Part shown: positions 22,158-33,395 of the stretch, piece after piece
How the letters are laid out: every line of letters begins with the position of its first letter
Numbering within the stretch: position 1 is the stretch's first letter
Assembly: GCA_037042915.1 (NCBI GenBank)
Contig: CM073194.1
Location: 5,114,879 to 5,178,878 of the forward strand
Reading direction: 5' to 3'
DNA length: 64,000 bases
From: Auricularia sp. M13
Taxonomy: Eukaryota > Basidiomycota > Agaricomycetes > Auriculariales > Auriculariaceae
Notes under the pieces: generated by a model
What the model was told of the DNA's origin: nothing
The model's database searches: none
Seen by the model: only the letters and a program-made list of their open reading frames with translations
Translations under genes and position numbers: made by a program

Positions 22158-23099
22158 ATGCCACTACCCACAGACGACAACCTTCTCAGACTCAGCAACG
22201 ACATCGTCGCTGTCCTCGACAAGACTTCAGGCGGCGAACATCCAGGTTTCCGCGCCGCCCACGCGCGCGGTGTGCTCCTGCGCGGCTCGTTCACCCCGAC
22301 GGTCGCCGCGGCACAGCTCAGCAGTGCGCCGCACTTCGCTTTGGGGACAGTCACTCCCATTCTTGCGCGGTTCTCCAGTAGCACGGGTGTGCCCACGATC
22401 CCCGACACCGACCCCAACGCGCAGCCGCGCGGCTTCGCAGTGCGCTTCGAGCTCGGGCCGCACAAGCACACGGATATCGTCGCCCACAGCACGGACGGCT
22501 TCCCCGCGCGCACGGGCGAGGAGTTCCTCCAGCTATTTGAGGCCATCACCGCCGGCCCCGCGCAGCTCGCGCCGTTCCTCGCGGCGCACCCCGCCGCGAA
22601 CGCGTTTATCACGGCTCCTAAGCCGGCGCCTGCGTCATTTGCACACGAGCAGTTCTTTGCGCTGAATGCATTCAAGTTCGTTGCGGCGTCTGGCGCGGCG
22701 CGCTTTGCGCGGTACACATTCGTCCCGAAGGCCGGCGTGCAGCACCTCGATGACGCGACCGTCAAGGACCTGGGGCAAAACTTCCTGTACGACGAGCTCT
22801 CGGATCGCATTACGGGCGGTCGCGCCGTCGAGTTTGAGCTGTGGGCGCAGCTCGCAGAGGACGGCGACGTGACGGACGACGTGACTATCCGCTGGCCGGC
22901 GACGCGCGAGCGTGTTCTGCTGGGCACCGTGGCGCTCGACAGGATCGCGGAGCATAACGCTGAGGAGCAGAAGCGTATCATCTTTGACCCTTTGCCGCGC
23001 GTTCAAGGCATTGAGCCGTCCGCCGACCCGCTCCTTGACGTGCGCGCCGCGGTGTATCTGGTCTCTGGCAGGAGGCGCCGTGCTGCTCCTGTCGCATAG
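22158..23099 (+). CDS. Short heme catalase/catalase-like peroxidase (copy 2)
   Basis: A single exon of 313 residues, colinear with copy 1 over its whole length except for a short insertion around residues 128-134. Conserved are HARGVLLRG (His35), DPNAQPRG, HTDIVAHS, FALNAF and the C-terminal R-x-x-x-Y (Arg296, Tyr300), the presumed heme-iron ligand motif. There is no signal peptide. The upstream frame stays open from 21993, but the ATG at 22158 aligns with copy 1's start and is chosen. It is followed by the second carbonic anhydrase on the same strand. Confidence 0.87.
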   Translation: MPLPTDDNLLRLSNDIVAVLDKTSGGEHPGFRAAHARGVLLRGSFTPTVAAAQLSSAPHFALGTVTPILARFSSSTGVPTIPDTDPNAQPRGFAVRFELGPHKHTDIVAHSTDGFPARTGEEFLQLFEAITAGPAQLAPFLAAHPAANAFITAPKPAPASFAHEQFFALNAFKFVAASGAARFARYTFVPKAGVQHLDDATVKDLGQNFLYDELSDRITGGRAVEFELWAQLAEDGDVTDDVTIRWPATRERVLLGTVALDRIAEHNAEEQKRIIFDPLPRVQGIEPSADPLLDVRAAVYLVSGRRRRAAPVA

Positions 23100-23875
23100 C
23101 TGGTAGTATGATGTTCGCCGTCTGTTGCTTAAGTTAACGATTGTATGAAGATTCCGCAGTTTTGCTCCCTTGTGGTTGACGCGCGCTGGAAACGTGGAAG
23201 CGGAAGAATTGTTCGGCGTCTTGGTCGTCCCGGTCCCGGCCGTATCGCCTCTTTCTTTCGTTTCATCACCACGAGTTCGAACTTCACGCTAACCCTGGCG
23301 CCCACTTGCTTTCACTGGTCTTGTCTGGGCTGGTCTAGAAATACCGTGACCTGGCGCCTGTTCGCTCGGTGCTTGCTCGGAAATTGACGCTCAAAACCAG
23401 TCCCGTTTCCCGCGTATTCAGCCGTGTGCTCCGGCTTTGCTTGCGCCCTGGACTATTCCTCACTTAAACGGCAAATATCCCTTCAGGAAACTTTATGGTA
23501 TCACATGATTTTGCTATTTGTGGCGCTGGTCTGCTTTTGAACATTCGGCTGGCTGGGGCACCGGGTCAACATGCTTCAAAGCCAGGCGTTCCAAGCGAAA
23601 ATTGCCCTACATGATTCCGCTATACAGCTCGAACACTCCTATTTGCATTCCTAGATGCCCAGTCATCGACGCTCTTATAACCTGCGTTCCAAACGCTCAG
23701 ATTCTCCCAAGTTTGGCGCTCTGCACAATCCCGCGCGCTCTACCGCTATTGACGGGCCCTAATCCAGCGGGCGCTTGTGCTACAAAACCATAACCGCTTC
23801 TAGTTAAGCTCAGAGATGGACAAACTGTTCCTAACGTTCATCGGACACTGCGCGTCGCACATCCACATCCCAGCG
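23100..23875. other. Intergenic, no gene recognised
   Basis: Short open frames only; the right part is the carbonic anhydrase 2 promoter. Confidence 0.5.
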
Positions 23876-23882
23876 TATATAA
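23876..23882 (+). promoter_or_regulatory. TATA box of carbonic anhydrase 2
   Basis: TATATAA, 72 nt before the ATG at 23954. It lies inside the longer open frame that begins at 23816, so it favours the downstream start. Confidence 0.6.
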
Positions 23883-23953
23883 CTCGCCATATCTCGCTCC
23901 TGCCACACCTCCACACCCCACCGCCCTTGGACTCGATCCTCTCTCGCTGCATT

Positions 23954-24906
23954 ATGCTCGTCCTCGCCTTACTCGCACTGCGCATGCTATCAACCGTTTG
24001 CGCGTGTCTCTACCCTCGCACGCATGCCCCAGGGCCGCATATTCCGTGGGGCTTCTCGGGCGAACACGGGCCGCTCGTCTGGGCGGGTCTCCCTGCGCGG
24101 TACGGGTCCCACGAGAACTGGACGGCGTGTCGCCTTGGAAGATATCAGTCGCCAATTGTGCTGTACACCGCGACGATGCTACCGATTCCGCACGGCGCGC
24201 TCACCGTTGCGATCACCGACGTACCATCTGGAAAAGCGGTGCTTGAGAATCTGGGGACAACGCTCGAGGTGCCCGCGCACGACGGCGGTGAACTGCACGG
24301 CGCGTTGATGCTCAGCGTTGCGGGAGAGCCGGCCGCGAGGTATTCGTTGCTGCAGTTTCACTTCCATACGCCCAGCGAGCACCGCGTCGACGAGGAGTAT
24401 TACCCGCTCGAGATGCATCTGGTTTTCCAATCCGCCGTGAGTTCATCCCGCTCCAGTGCCATTCCCTTGCGAGCTGATTGAATATGCATATGGAATTGAC
24501 GCAGGACAGCGCGCTCGCCGTGGTCGGCGTCTTCTTCCAACTCGGACCAACACCGAACGCCCTCCTCAACGGCGTCTTTGCGAACCTCGAGCATGTCACC
24601 GATCCTCATACAAACGCGTCCACCGGCGCGCTGGCATTCGCGCCTCTCGTCAGCAGGATCAACTCAGGCGAACCGGTGTACACGTACAACGGCTCGCTGA
24701 CGACGCCGCCGTGCACGGAGGGCGTGCGCTGGTTCCTGTTGCGCGATCCGGAGCCGCTGACCGTCGACTTGTATAATGCGGTTAAGAAGGTCATGAAGTT
24801 CAATGCGCGCTATACGCAGAACGCACCGGGGAAGGAGAACCTGCTCGAGATTGCTAGGCATATTGGTAATCGTGCAGATGTGAGGTGCGATTGTCCTTCC
24901 CTGTAG
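23954..24906 (+). CDS. Secreted alpha-carbonic anhydrase (copy 2)
   Basis: Exons are 23954-24436 and 24505-24906, with one 68-nt phase-0 intron at the same place as the first intron of copy 1; 294 residues. Residues 1 to about 18 are a signal peptide. Alpha-class hallmarks are WGFSGEHGP, QSPIVL, the zinc ligands His136, His138 (FHFHTPSEH) and His155 (EMHLVF), and SLTTPPCTEG. It reversibly hydrates CO2, presumably outside the cell. It ends shortly after the enzyme domain with a CDCPSL C-terminus and lacks the Ser/Asn-rich tail of copy 1. The phenylalanine after EMHLV replaces the histidine usual at that place; it is not a zinc ligand. Confidence 0.86.
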
Positions 24907-25172
24907 CCAAGTTCTGCTTCTACTCACACTCTGCGCAGCGCGAAAGAACTCGTAATCCAGAGTTGATATCGTACAGTTCCCTTTCGCGACCCAATTCACC
25001 TCACGTGTACGTTTGGCAACACAGTGGACCCCTTGAACCTGCGACTATTCACATTGTCGCGCTTTTATTCACGGGCAATTTGCCTCCATGGCGCCCAATA
25101 CAATTACATCGCACAACGACTACAGTCCCTTCTCATTCTCACGCGGGAGCGCACTCACTTGAACGCTGTGGC

Positions 25173-26131
25173 TCACAGCGTCATAATGAGCGCAACAAGC
25201 AGCGTCGCCAATCCCTCCCAAACACCACTTCCAGCAACAGAAACCGCACCACCAGCAGGCGCAGTGGGTGCAGCGCCTGTCCCGCTGCCTGTCGCCCCAC
25301 TGCCTGTACCGCCGCTCGTTGTGCTGTTGTCTGGCGCGACGCGGAAGAACGTGCCAGCGACGAGCGTGAGCTCGTTCGCGAAGCCGTCGACGAACTGCGT
25401 GATGTTGAAGTTGAGGAAGTCGGTCGCGTTGAAGCCCGCGGGCGGCGTGATGTCGCCCTTTGCGGCTTGGAGCCAGCAGAGGATCACGTAGCTGGAGGCT
25501 AATGCGTCAGAAGGAACTGTTGTGAGAGTGGAGACTGCGATGTACGCACCGGTGCGCGGGCGAGCCAGCGGGCGGCATGGGGCCCATATAATGGCTGAGC
25601 GGTTGGCTTTGGTTGGTCATGGGCCAAGTACCAGCGACGGGCCCATTGCTGATGAAGTCCGCGCCGAGGAAGTGGCGCACTTGCGAGATGGACGTGTTGG
25701 TCGGCGTCGGCGCGTCGGGATCGACCTACAGTATTGACGTCAGAATCAAATGGAAGAAGGAGAATATAATGTGGACGTACCATGGCGATGAGATACGGCT
25801 TTCCTTGTATCGCCGAGTTCCCAGAGACGAGCGCGAAGGTGGGCTCGTTGGCCGTTTCTATTGAAACAAGGAATATGAGTGCTGCATGTGTAAAATTCAA
25901 CAAAACAGACGCACGTGCAATGGTGAGTTCCATCCCGGCCGTCACAGGGATCTTGGTGCCGCTGCCGTCGGTGAAGGTGACCAACAGGGGGAACCTGGGC
26001 ATGAAGCTCGGCAGCACATCCGGCACGATCTTCGCATCGTTGAACGCTTTTATGACCGTCGCGGTGTCGTTGTCGCCCTGCGCCCTGATGAGCGACGCGC
26101 CGAGCAGGATGGAAAGCAGTGGCGAGAGCAT
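25173..26131 (-). CDS. Secreted PEBP-like protein, probably GPI-anchored (copy 2)
   Basis: Exons are 26131-25915, 25857-25781, 25725-25550 and 25491-25173 (262 residues). Exon 3 is 176 nt in both copies and intron phases are the same. Residues 1-21 are a signal peptide. PEBP motifs are VDPDAPT (residues 99-105), QVRHFLGADF and AHRYVILCW (Arg157 split by the last intron). The tail is Gly/Ala/Ser/Thr-rich and ends in a hydrophobic stretch, consistent with a GPI signal. A TATA-like ATAATATAC lies about 70 nt upstream (26197-26206). It is convergent with carbonic anhydrase 2, whose stop lies only 266 bp away. Ligand unknown. Confidence 0.82.
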
Positions 26132-26206
26132 TGTCGAGGTGTGGGACGATACGACAGAGGTCAAGCGCGGGAACGGGAGAGTGGAGGACAGTCAAGGTAT
26201 ATTATG

Positions 26207-27109
26207 GTGTTCCGGCTCACCGATGCAAGGACGCCGGTAGGCATGAAGCGGGGAACAGAGGCTGCCGGCATCCGCGAATAGGACACGCGCGGCTCTTGTC
26301 AGGGTTGCGAGAATACAAATGTATGTGTGAAGAGAGCGGCCCGCAGAACGCAGAGCCATACTCATCAGAGAAGTCCGGTAATCCAGAATAAAAGTGATAG
26401 CCTCTACGCGGTGATGTGACTGCACAGTTCGCCCTCGTCGCGATCGAAGAGTAGCGGTCCCGGGTGGAATAACTGAGTACGGTCCCGGCCCAGGAGTAGC
26501 CGACAGCGCGGAGCATGCTGTATCACTGCTGGAACTGTACAAGCGATTCAATCGAGCCTTTCGTCGTAACGATATGGGGAGGACCGGCAGTCGAGTGCCC
26601 GAGGCTGCGGGTCGTACGCCGAGCCATAGTCGTACGAGTTCTATAAAAGTAACGATGTTCAAGAGCCATATTAGTGTCGAATAGCTGTACGCGGCACGCA
26701 GAAGGCCGACAGAGCTGCACGGAACGACGCCGCACAAGGCATGGCGATGGTACGTGTCCAGGTTTGGGCGCTAGCTCGCTTGCCGGCATCCCAAGCAAAG
26801 GAAGCGCCCGACGAAACTCGTTCATTAGTTGTTCAAACATTACGCAGGAACAGCACGGTCTGCGCTCAGCAGTTCGATCTATCTCTCCATAAGCCATGTG
26901 TATCAAAAGGGCAGAGACTACGGAGAGCAAAATGAGTTTCTACGTGAATGTAAGACGAATACCAGCACCGCGTTAGGCGTGGGAGAAACGCAGACTCAGC
27001 AGGGACGACAGCGGGAAGCAACTTTTATTGATCGACGGCTGTAACAATATTACGCGGAGGATCGTATTATATGCGCCGAGCCGCCGCAGAACGCGCACTT
27101 CGTGCGGCA
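26207..27109. other. Intergenic, no gene recognised
   Basis: Open frames up to 181 codons on the minus strand (26192-26737) show no family motif. I see nothing convincing. Confidence 0.4.
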
Positions 27110-27533
27110 CTAGTGGCAGCCGCTGTACCAGCACCGGAAGGAATTGACGCCCCAGCCCGTGTTGACATTCTGAAAGGGATCTCAGTCAGTATCAAAGATG
27201 TAGGCCAGCATGAGAATATAGCGCGCACAGTGCACTGGTCGGCCTGGTTGGGATAGTCGTAACGTTGCCCTCCGCAGCTGGAGTCCGACCACACCGAGAC
27301 GCACGCGCCGCCACCGAGACCGACCTGGAAGTGCAATTATCAGACGTGGAGAAGGTTGTGGAACGTGCGAAACGCACCCTGAATGAGTGCCGTCCAGCAA
27401 AACTGTGGCAGGAGCCGTCACACGGCGCATCAGCGCCCGCAGAGCCGTCGCACGAGCTGCCGGAGTATGCAGTAACAGCGAAGGCCGGGACAGCGGCCAA
27501 GATGACGGCGGTGACGAGTGAGGCGAAACGCAT
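27110..27533 (-). CDS. Small secreted 8-cysteine protein (copy 2)
   Basis: Exons are 27533-27378, 27324-27229 and 27169-27110; two phase-0 introns (53 and 59 nt); 103 residues with a signal peptide of about 20. The mature part has eight cysteines in the same order as copy 1, including CDGSCH and a C-terminal FRCWYSGCH. Intron positions relative to the cysteines are identical. A TATA box (27603-27610) lies about 70 nt upstream. No named family is recognised. Confidence 0.75.
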
Positions 27534-27602
27534 TCTGACTCTGATTGGCTGACTTTGTGGTGGATGCTGAAAGCGAATGTGGCGCTCTCGACCGCCTTCG
27601 CT

Positions 27603-27610
27603 TTTTATAT
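27603..27610 (-). promoter_or_regulatory. TATA box of small secreted protein 2
   Basis: ATATAAAA on the minus strand, about 70 nt before the ATG. Confidence 0.6.
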
Positions 27611-28478
27611 GTTCTTCGGTGTATGATCGGCAGCTGACTGGGTCGGAGGTTACCTCGCTTGATGCGCTATGATCCGGCATGTGCAAAACGCGCACGGAGT
27701 GAGAGAATTTTCCAAGACCTCAGAGCTGGCCACCTTGATGAAGTCGTGGCACGTCAGGTGCATTCCAATCGCTAAAAACTGACCTTGCAGTTGGCCATAC
27801 TCAGAAGCGACGGGACACAAGAGGGATCCAGGAGTTCGCGGTAATAATTGGCGGCTGTGCGACTTGCGCTCCATGCTGATGCACGTCATAAGCTACCCAG
27901 ACATGAAACTTCGGAGTTGGGTGCATGCCCAATGCACTGATGAGCTGGGGAACTCACTCCGGGTAGAACGCGAGCCATAGCACTTGGAGGTTGCAACAAT
28001 GCCTGCACGCCTTAGTTCTGCGTAAACGCCGTGAATTGCGCGCTATGAATAGGCTTTTGTCATGCATTTCCTTAAGCGGGCACGATGACGAAGATCCTCC
28101 GAGGCTTCTCTCTCAAATTGGACAACGCCCGCAGCAGTCCGTCCCACGTGTGATCAAAAGCGCAGCCGTTGCTCGGCAAAAAGAACATTCCGACGCATCC
28201 TCAGGGAGAATTTTGGATAGGTACCAGCGCACGGTGAGCCTCGACGTCAACTGTCAATGTATCATTTGAAGCAGTTTCAGCTATACTCAAGTTCAACCAT
28301 GTCCCAAGCCGAACGGTTAGCCCGCCCAAGCATCGACACTCAGCGTCTTGAGCCCACGGTCTGTGAGTAAGTGACTAGGGCAGTCCATACACTAAGTGAG
28401 TAATTCTGCGTGCGGGAATTAGTTCAATGGAATGCCATGAACTTTCCCCGCTCGGCTGACCCCTCGGAACGTCGACGA
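27611..28478. other. Intergenic, no gene recognised
   Basis: No coding or structural signal recognised. Confidence 0.5.
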
Positions 28479-30109
28479 CTACATGAGCAGAGTCCCAACG
28501 CAAGTGCGTAGTCTGTTGAGAAGAGCATCAGGATCGCTACTGCCCGCATAGTCCAGTTGAACTCCACTGGCTACGTCAACGAAGAGCTCCAGAGCCGAGC
28601 GCTTGTCGGAGCGAAGGCTGTTCTCGACGAAAGACGCAAGGTGTGCAACGTTCACCTCAGTCCCCCAGACCTCGGCGGAGATCTCAATACGTGAAAGCAG
28701 TGGCGCGTGCAATGCTCCGCGTTCAAAGGCTGGGTCGATCACTGAGCAGCCCCGCGTCCTGTACGGAGCGCAGAGAATGGTCAACGTCATCAGGGCGGGA
28801 AACTCCAAGCCGCCCGCTGTGCCCAGTAAGGGGCATGTCCACGTCCGTCCTTTGGTTGAGATCCATTCGGGCAAGTCGAAGTGGAGCGGGAGCACGAGGC
28901 ACGCGACACCGCGCAGTGCCGCGCTAGCGGCGAGCTTGGCGCCAACGTCTGCGATATAGAGGTTGAGGGCTGCGAATGTTGCCACGGAGCCGTCATCGCG
29001 ATGCATCACGAGTTCAGTCGCGCCGGAATCGCGAATGATCAGCGTGGAAGACGAACAGTCGGATATGCGCGTGACTGCCTCCATGATGACCGACATGTTG
29101 TCCTGGCTGACCACGGTGAGACGAGGTAGCCGTGTGTAGCCCAAAAGGTCCAGCTCGTCATATTTTAGGAAGAAATCGTGGATGACGGCTTCTTGGAGCT
29201 TCCAATGCGTTGGGATAGCGGGGCGACGATCGGAGTCGTATAAGTATTTGAGATCAAGACGCTTCAAAGAAGGCATGATCGAAAAGAGAGACTCCAGGCC
29301 AGAACAGTGTGCCGCGATGGATGCACTCGTCACATGTGCAAATGCGGGACAGCCGCCTGAAGGCAGCCTCACGCCACGTAGTGCCACCCTTCGTAGTACG
29401 GGGGCCTGTGAATTGAAAATATCTGAGGGGAGCTCCAGCACGCGAGACGCGCTTCCCTGGGGGGAAGAATTCCGCAGATGCAGTTCCTCGAGTGCTGGAA
29501 CAGCGAAGTCGATTTGCAAGACCTCGTGAGATTGAAAGAAATAAGCGCCAGATTTGTCGGAAAACTCTAGATGCAGGCTTCTCAGACGGCCTGCATGTGG
29601 ACGAAGCGCTGCATTGATGCGCATCAAGCTGCTGCTGCCCGCTAACTTGGTCACGGTGAGGTCCAGAGGCAGCCGGCCCGAACGAGATAAAACGGTGCGG
29701 AGGTCCACTTCCCCATCAAAAATGTCGATGCTGGCCCATAAAGCCTGTGATTTTGCGATAATTGTGTGCCAGGAAGAACAGACGGCGGCGAGCTGGCATT
29801 TCTCGAAAGCGGGAAGAGACATCAAGCACATCTCGCGAAGCTCGAGCGGAAGGAGGCGCATATGGTCGTGCGCAGAGTTCCAGTCCTTCGCAGCCTGCGC
29901 CAAGGAGGTAGATAGAACGGCGCGGAAGGCGTCGAACAGCTCGTACACCTCGGTGCAGCTTTAACATTGTCAGCAATGGTCTCCTGACCAGAAAACGACA
30001 CGTACGAATCAACGCTAGATAACCATGTCGTTGCTAGCTCAGTAGCGAGTTTGCCGAGCGAGTGCGCGCCGTCCGAGGCCAGAAAGCAATGTCGGGGTGC
30101 AGCGTTCAT
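28479..30109 (-). CDS. F-box/LRR-like protein, intact
   Basis: Exon 1 is 30109-30006 and exon 2 is 29958-28479. The 46-nt intron (GTACGT...AAAG) splits a serine codon, giving 527 residues. The F-box lies near residues 69-110 (LLPLELREMCLMSLP ... AAVCSSWHTI ... LW) and should bind Skp1 in an SCF ubiquitin ligase. The remaining ~400 residues consist of irregular leucine-rich stretches (for example RLRSLHLEFS, APVLRRVALRGV, PSLKRLDLKYL), the presumed substrate-binding part. Many such genes occur in Agaricomycetes; targets are generally unknown. This is the most complete of the F-box genes in the window. Confidence 0.8.
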
Positions 30110-30298
30110 GGTCAAGTTCCAAGTTTGCTCGACCAAACAAACCGCGGATGTAATGAATAGATACCGCTGACCAACGACAGGCATAAATTATTTAATTCCA
30201 TTGAATCCCGTTTTTGACTGCAGTTCCCTATGGCGAATGATAAAATGTCTTCAGAATCACAATGCCGAGTGGAAAATCATGCAATCGAACGTGTGTGT

Positions 30299-31021
30299 CT
30301 ACTCGCGCAACAAAGAGATATACGCACTCGCAGGGATAAGCTCTTCACGAACGGGCGAGCCGAACGTCACAGAATCAGCAATGGTAGCAAGCCCAGGGAG
30401 CTCGTCAGACAGCATATCTCTTCGAAGGCCGCGCACGTCGATAGTGCGCAGCCTGGGCCCCCAGCCACGAGCTAGTGTCGAACTGCAGAACCGCGGGAAC
30501 CACGCGGGGAACTCATGCAGGACGCTCAGTGTAATGTACTGGAGTGCCGGGCAGGAGATCGTGTTGTTTGGTCGCGCGCGGTCAGGATCGAAGTGCGGCT
30601 TGGCGAGCGTCAGATAGCGCAAGTTGCTGAAGCACGCGCCAAAGAGTACATCCGGAGCGTTGACTGCGAGAGAAACGGTGCTGTTCAACTCGGGGCACTG
30701 CTTCATAATATCGAGCGTGTGTTCTTGCGGTATGTGCCAAAATATGCGGCTGCGCTGGCGGCTGTCCCAGGTACGAATCGCATAGTAGCGCTCGAGTGAC
30801 CAGGTCGGCGCTGTGCTTTCCGAGCGTATGTCGACGCTCTCGACGCGGGAATCGGGGTACGTTGTCGCCGCATTGACATCCGCGATGATACTCTGGAGGG
30901 ACTGGCGGCGCTCATGTGGTGCGTTGAAAGAGATGGTGATGTTTGGGACGTCGGAGTGTACGATGAAGTCGAGCGGCCGCGAGGGCGACTCGTGGCTGGT
31001 CGATTCGAGAGTCAGCATCAT
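30299..31021 (-). pseudogene. F-box/LRR gene fragment lacking its F-box
   Basis: The open frame (240 codons) starts in the segment that normally follows the F-box (SRPLDFIVHSDVPNITISFN) and continues with LRR-like stretches (NLRYLTLAKP, ALQYITLSVLHEFP). No F-box exon is found upstream. Instead the sequence immediately before the frame belongs to a repeat (31021-31165) also present at 52846-53010. The simplest reading is 5' truncation by that repeat. A shortened expressed gene cannot be excluded. Confidence 0.6.
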
Positions 31022-31165
31022 GAAAAGGCGTAGGAAGTTACTTACGATGACAGGCCTATTATGTTAGGTTGTACTTAAAGCGGCCAGTTGGATAGCGTTG
31101 CAAGCCTTGACATTATGAAGGAAGAACCCATCAGGATGCCCGGCTATTACACTCAGATTACACTC
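31021..31165 (-). repeat. Dispersed repeat, copy A
   Basis: Its reverse complement matches 52846-53010 over most of its length. Shared blocks include GTGTAATAGC, GGGCATCCTGATG, GTACAACCTAAC, TAATAGGCCTGTC and GTAAGTAACTTCCTACGCC. It starts with TGTAAT and ends with TTTTCA, as a small solo LTR would, but I found no matching target duplication. Confidence 0.6.
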
Positions 31166-32466
31166 CGTACGGAACTTGGTAACGGATCAGAACCCAAGCT
31201 AAGCCTGGCGGTTGGATTACCGTTGCTTACCGACCTCTTACAGCCACTGTGGTTTGCTTTCATGCAGCTGCGACTCTGCAGCAACCCTAACAGGTACCCT
31301 GAGTAACTATCTCGAAGGGTTGCTCAACAACCTTACATAAATTGCACTTGGAGCTGCTAGAGCAATTTTACGACTGTATTTACTGTATCTCACACCATTT
31401 GGATATGCTTCAGTGGACTTAAGACGAAGGAAAGCGGAAAGACGTCATGAGCGTCATCCGCACTGTGGAGCGAGATCCGGACTGCGGAACCTTGTTTGTG
31501 CCAGCCCTAACTGCGTCAACGAACAGAGCGGTGTTCGAATCGACTTGTGCACTCTGTCTTCTCCCTTCCGCCCGCCGCCCTTCCGCCAGCCTCAAGCCCA
31601 TCCGCTCGCGCCAGCAGCACACCTACCACCACCGGCTCTCGCAACACCACCGCGCAGGCGTGCCCGCGACGCGCCCTCCGCCTGCGCACTCCAAATACAC
31701 CTTCGCGCAGCACCCCGGCGCGGATCGGCGCGCTGGTCAACTTCCTGGCGGCGCTGCCCTTTCCGTCCGCAATGACTACTTGACCCTGAGCTGTGTCGCC
31801 TCCCTAAGCTTGAGTTGCTCCTGTCTGTCTGCTCCGGTGATTTGGTCCTGTTCCTGGTCTTGTTCTGCCGTTTTCACTGCGGGCGTTTCTGGCTCTCTGC
31901 TCGCTCTCGCGCCTATCTGCTGCCTGCTGTCCGCATCAACTAACCAATCATTTCAGATTGCACAACATAACAATGCACGTGTCGCACCCTCGCCTTACCC
32001 GCGCAACCTCGTCTTACTCGCGCACCCTCGCCTTAACCAGATGCCCACCCGTCACCACCCGCTGCCCCCAACCACTTCCTGTCCAGTAGATCAGATTTGT
32101 GCACACGTGTCCTTGCTGTATCCGTAGTCCCAAGAATACACTCTTTTTTCCGCATTATACCATCGGCTTTGTGTGCAGTGAATTCGAGAATCCGAGCAAA
32201 TTATATCCCATTCGGCCCAGCCATTCCAGATATTCGGGCTACTGGCAATGTTCCATAATTACAGTGGCCTACTTGGACGATGCTGACCAACAAGTTGTCA
32301 CGTTGGGCCAACCTGGTGGCAGGATTACGAGAGATTATCAGTGCACTGTTATGATGCCGGCGAGTTTCCCACCGACTGAGTCAGTGACACTGGATGGTTG
32401 GATCTCACCATGCTTACATTGAAAGTGAGAGTTGACATGCAAGATGGAGGATTATAACTCGTTACA
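31166..32466. other. Intergenic, no gene recognised
   Basis: A Pro/Ala/Arg-rich stretch with overlapping open frames lies at 31413-31783. No motif is recognised in it. The rest, 32130-32460, is AT-richer and non-coding. Confidence 0.4.
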
Positions 32467-33395
32467 TTATGATGTATTATGCTTCAACCTGTCGGTGGTT
32501 TTCATGATGAGACGCGCGAGCCGCGGCGGTGGGGCACAGGGCTTGCAGCGCACATCGTCCGCTCTGCCCTTCCAGGTCGTCACACGCAAGTCCATTCGCT
32601 CCAGCTTCACGAGAGTGCTAAGGACGCGCTGCAGCTCACGCGCGGAAACCGGGCCTGCGAACGCGAGGAACCGCAGATTGCTGAGGGAAAGTGCGAGTGA
32701 GAGTCCGTTGGAGAGATGCTTCAGAACGCAGGTGTGAAGCTGCGGCGTGCCATCCTGTGCGAATAGGCCATCCGCGTTGAGTTGCTGTGGCACATCGTCG
32801 TCGAGCGCAAGTCGGAAGGTGCGCAGCTGCGGCGCGGCAGCGCGGAGCAATGTCCGCAAGAGCGGCGTCAGCTCGGCCTTAGGCGGTTGAATGCTGAGGC
32901 TGCGGATGCGCGGCATGTGCTTGAGCAGGATACCTGCGGTGCGCTCGAAGTCGAGGTACGCAACGCGCTCGAACTCCAGCGGCGCGTCACCTGTCCGATC
33001 CAGCCGATCGTCGAGAGTCCCTAGCTTCTGGTGTTCCTTGACGACGATGAGGCAGGTGTTTGATGTGTCCTTCCAGAGACTGCAGACGGAAGCGACAGCT
33101 GCGCGGTCGTCGAGCGAGAGCAGTCCGAATATCTCGCAAAGAAGCTCGTACGGCAAACGCATGACTGGGGCCGGAAATACGGCAGCCTCTGAGCTTCTGA
33201 CGTGAATGACATCCTGAAGCGAGCCGCTAATAGTGAACGAGGGTGCGTGAGTAGCTAATTAGGTGAAGCGGCGCAGGAGACATACGTGACTAACGCTGGT
33301 CGTGAAGTAGGCGCAGAAGATGCCGCAGACGCCGTGTGTAACGGCGCGGACGCGGTGTTTGGGTTGTGCGTATCGCGGGCATGAGCATCGGACAT
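32467..33395 (-). CDS. Short F-box protein
   Basis: Exon 1 is 33395-33286 and exon 2 is 33226-32467. The 59-nt phase-2 intron (GTATGT...ATTAG) gives 289 residues. The N-terminus is Ser/Ala/Thr-rich. The F-box is at about residues 60-95 (RLPYELLCEIFGLLSLDDR ... SVCSLWKD). LRR-like stretches follow (RIRSLSIQPP, QLRTFRLALDD, NLRFLAFAGP, KLERMDLRVTTW). It is much shorter than the 527-residue neighbour, so the C-terminal repeats may have been lost. It presumably acts as an SCF substrate adaptor. Confidence 0.65.

Noticed and set aside
22004-22981. 325-codon minus-strand open frame
   Set aside because: Antisense shadow of catalase copy 2.
23816-23953. Upstream in-frame ATG for carbonic anhydrase 2
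   Set aside because: It would place the TATA box inside the coding region and put a non-signal-like extension before a good signal peptide.
31021-31165. Calling the repeat a solo LTR of a named retrotransposon
   Set aside because: TG...CA-like ends exist, but there is no target duplication and no internal retroelement sequence in the window.
31413-31783. Pro/Ala/Arg-rich overlapping frames as a gene
   Set aside because: All three frames are open because of base composition; no conserved motif was seen.
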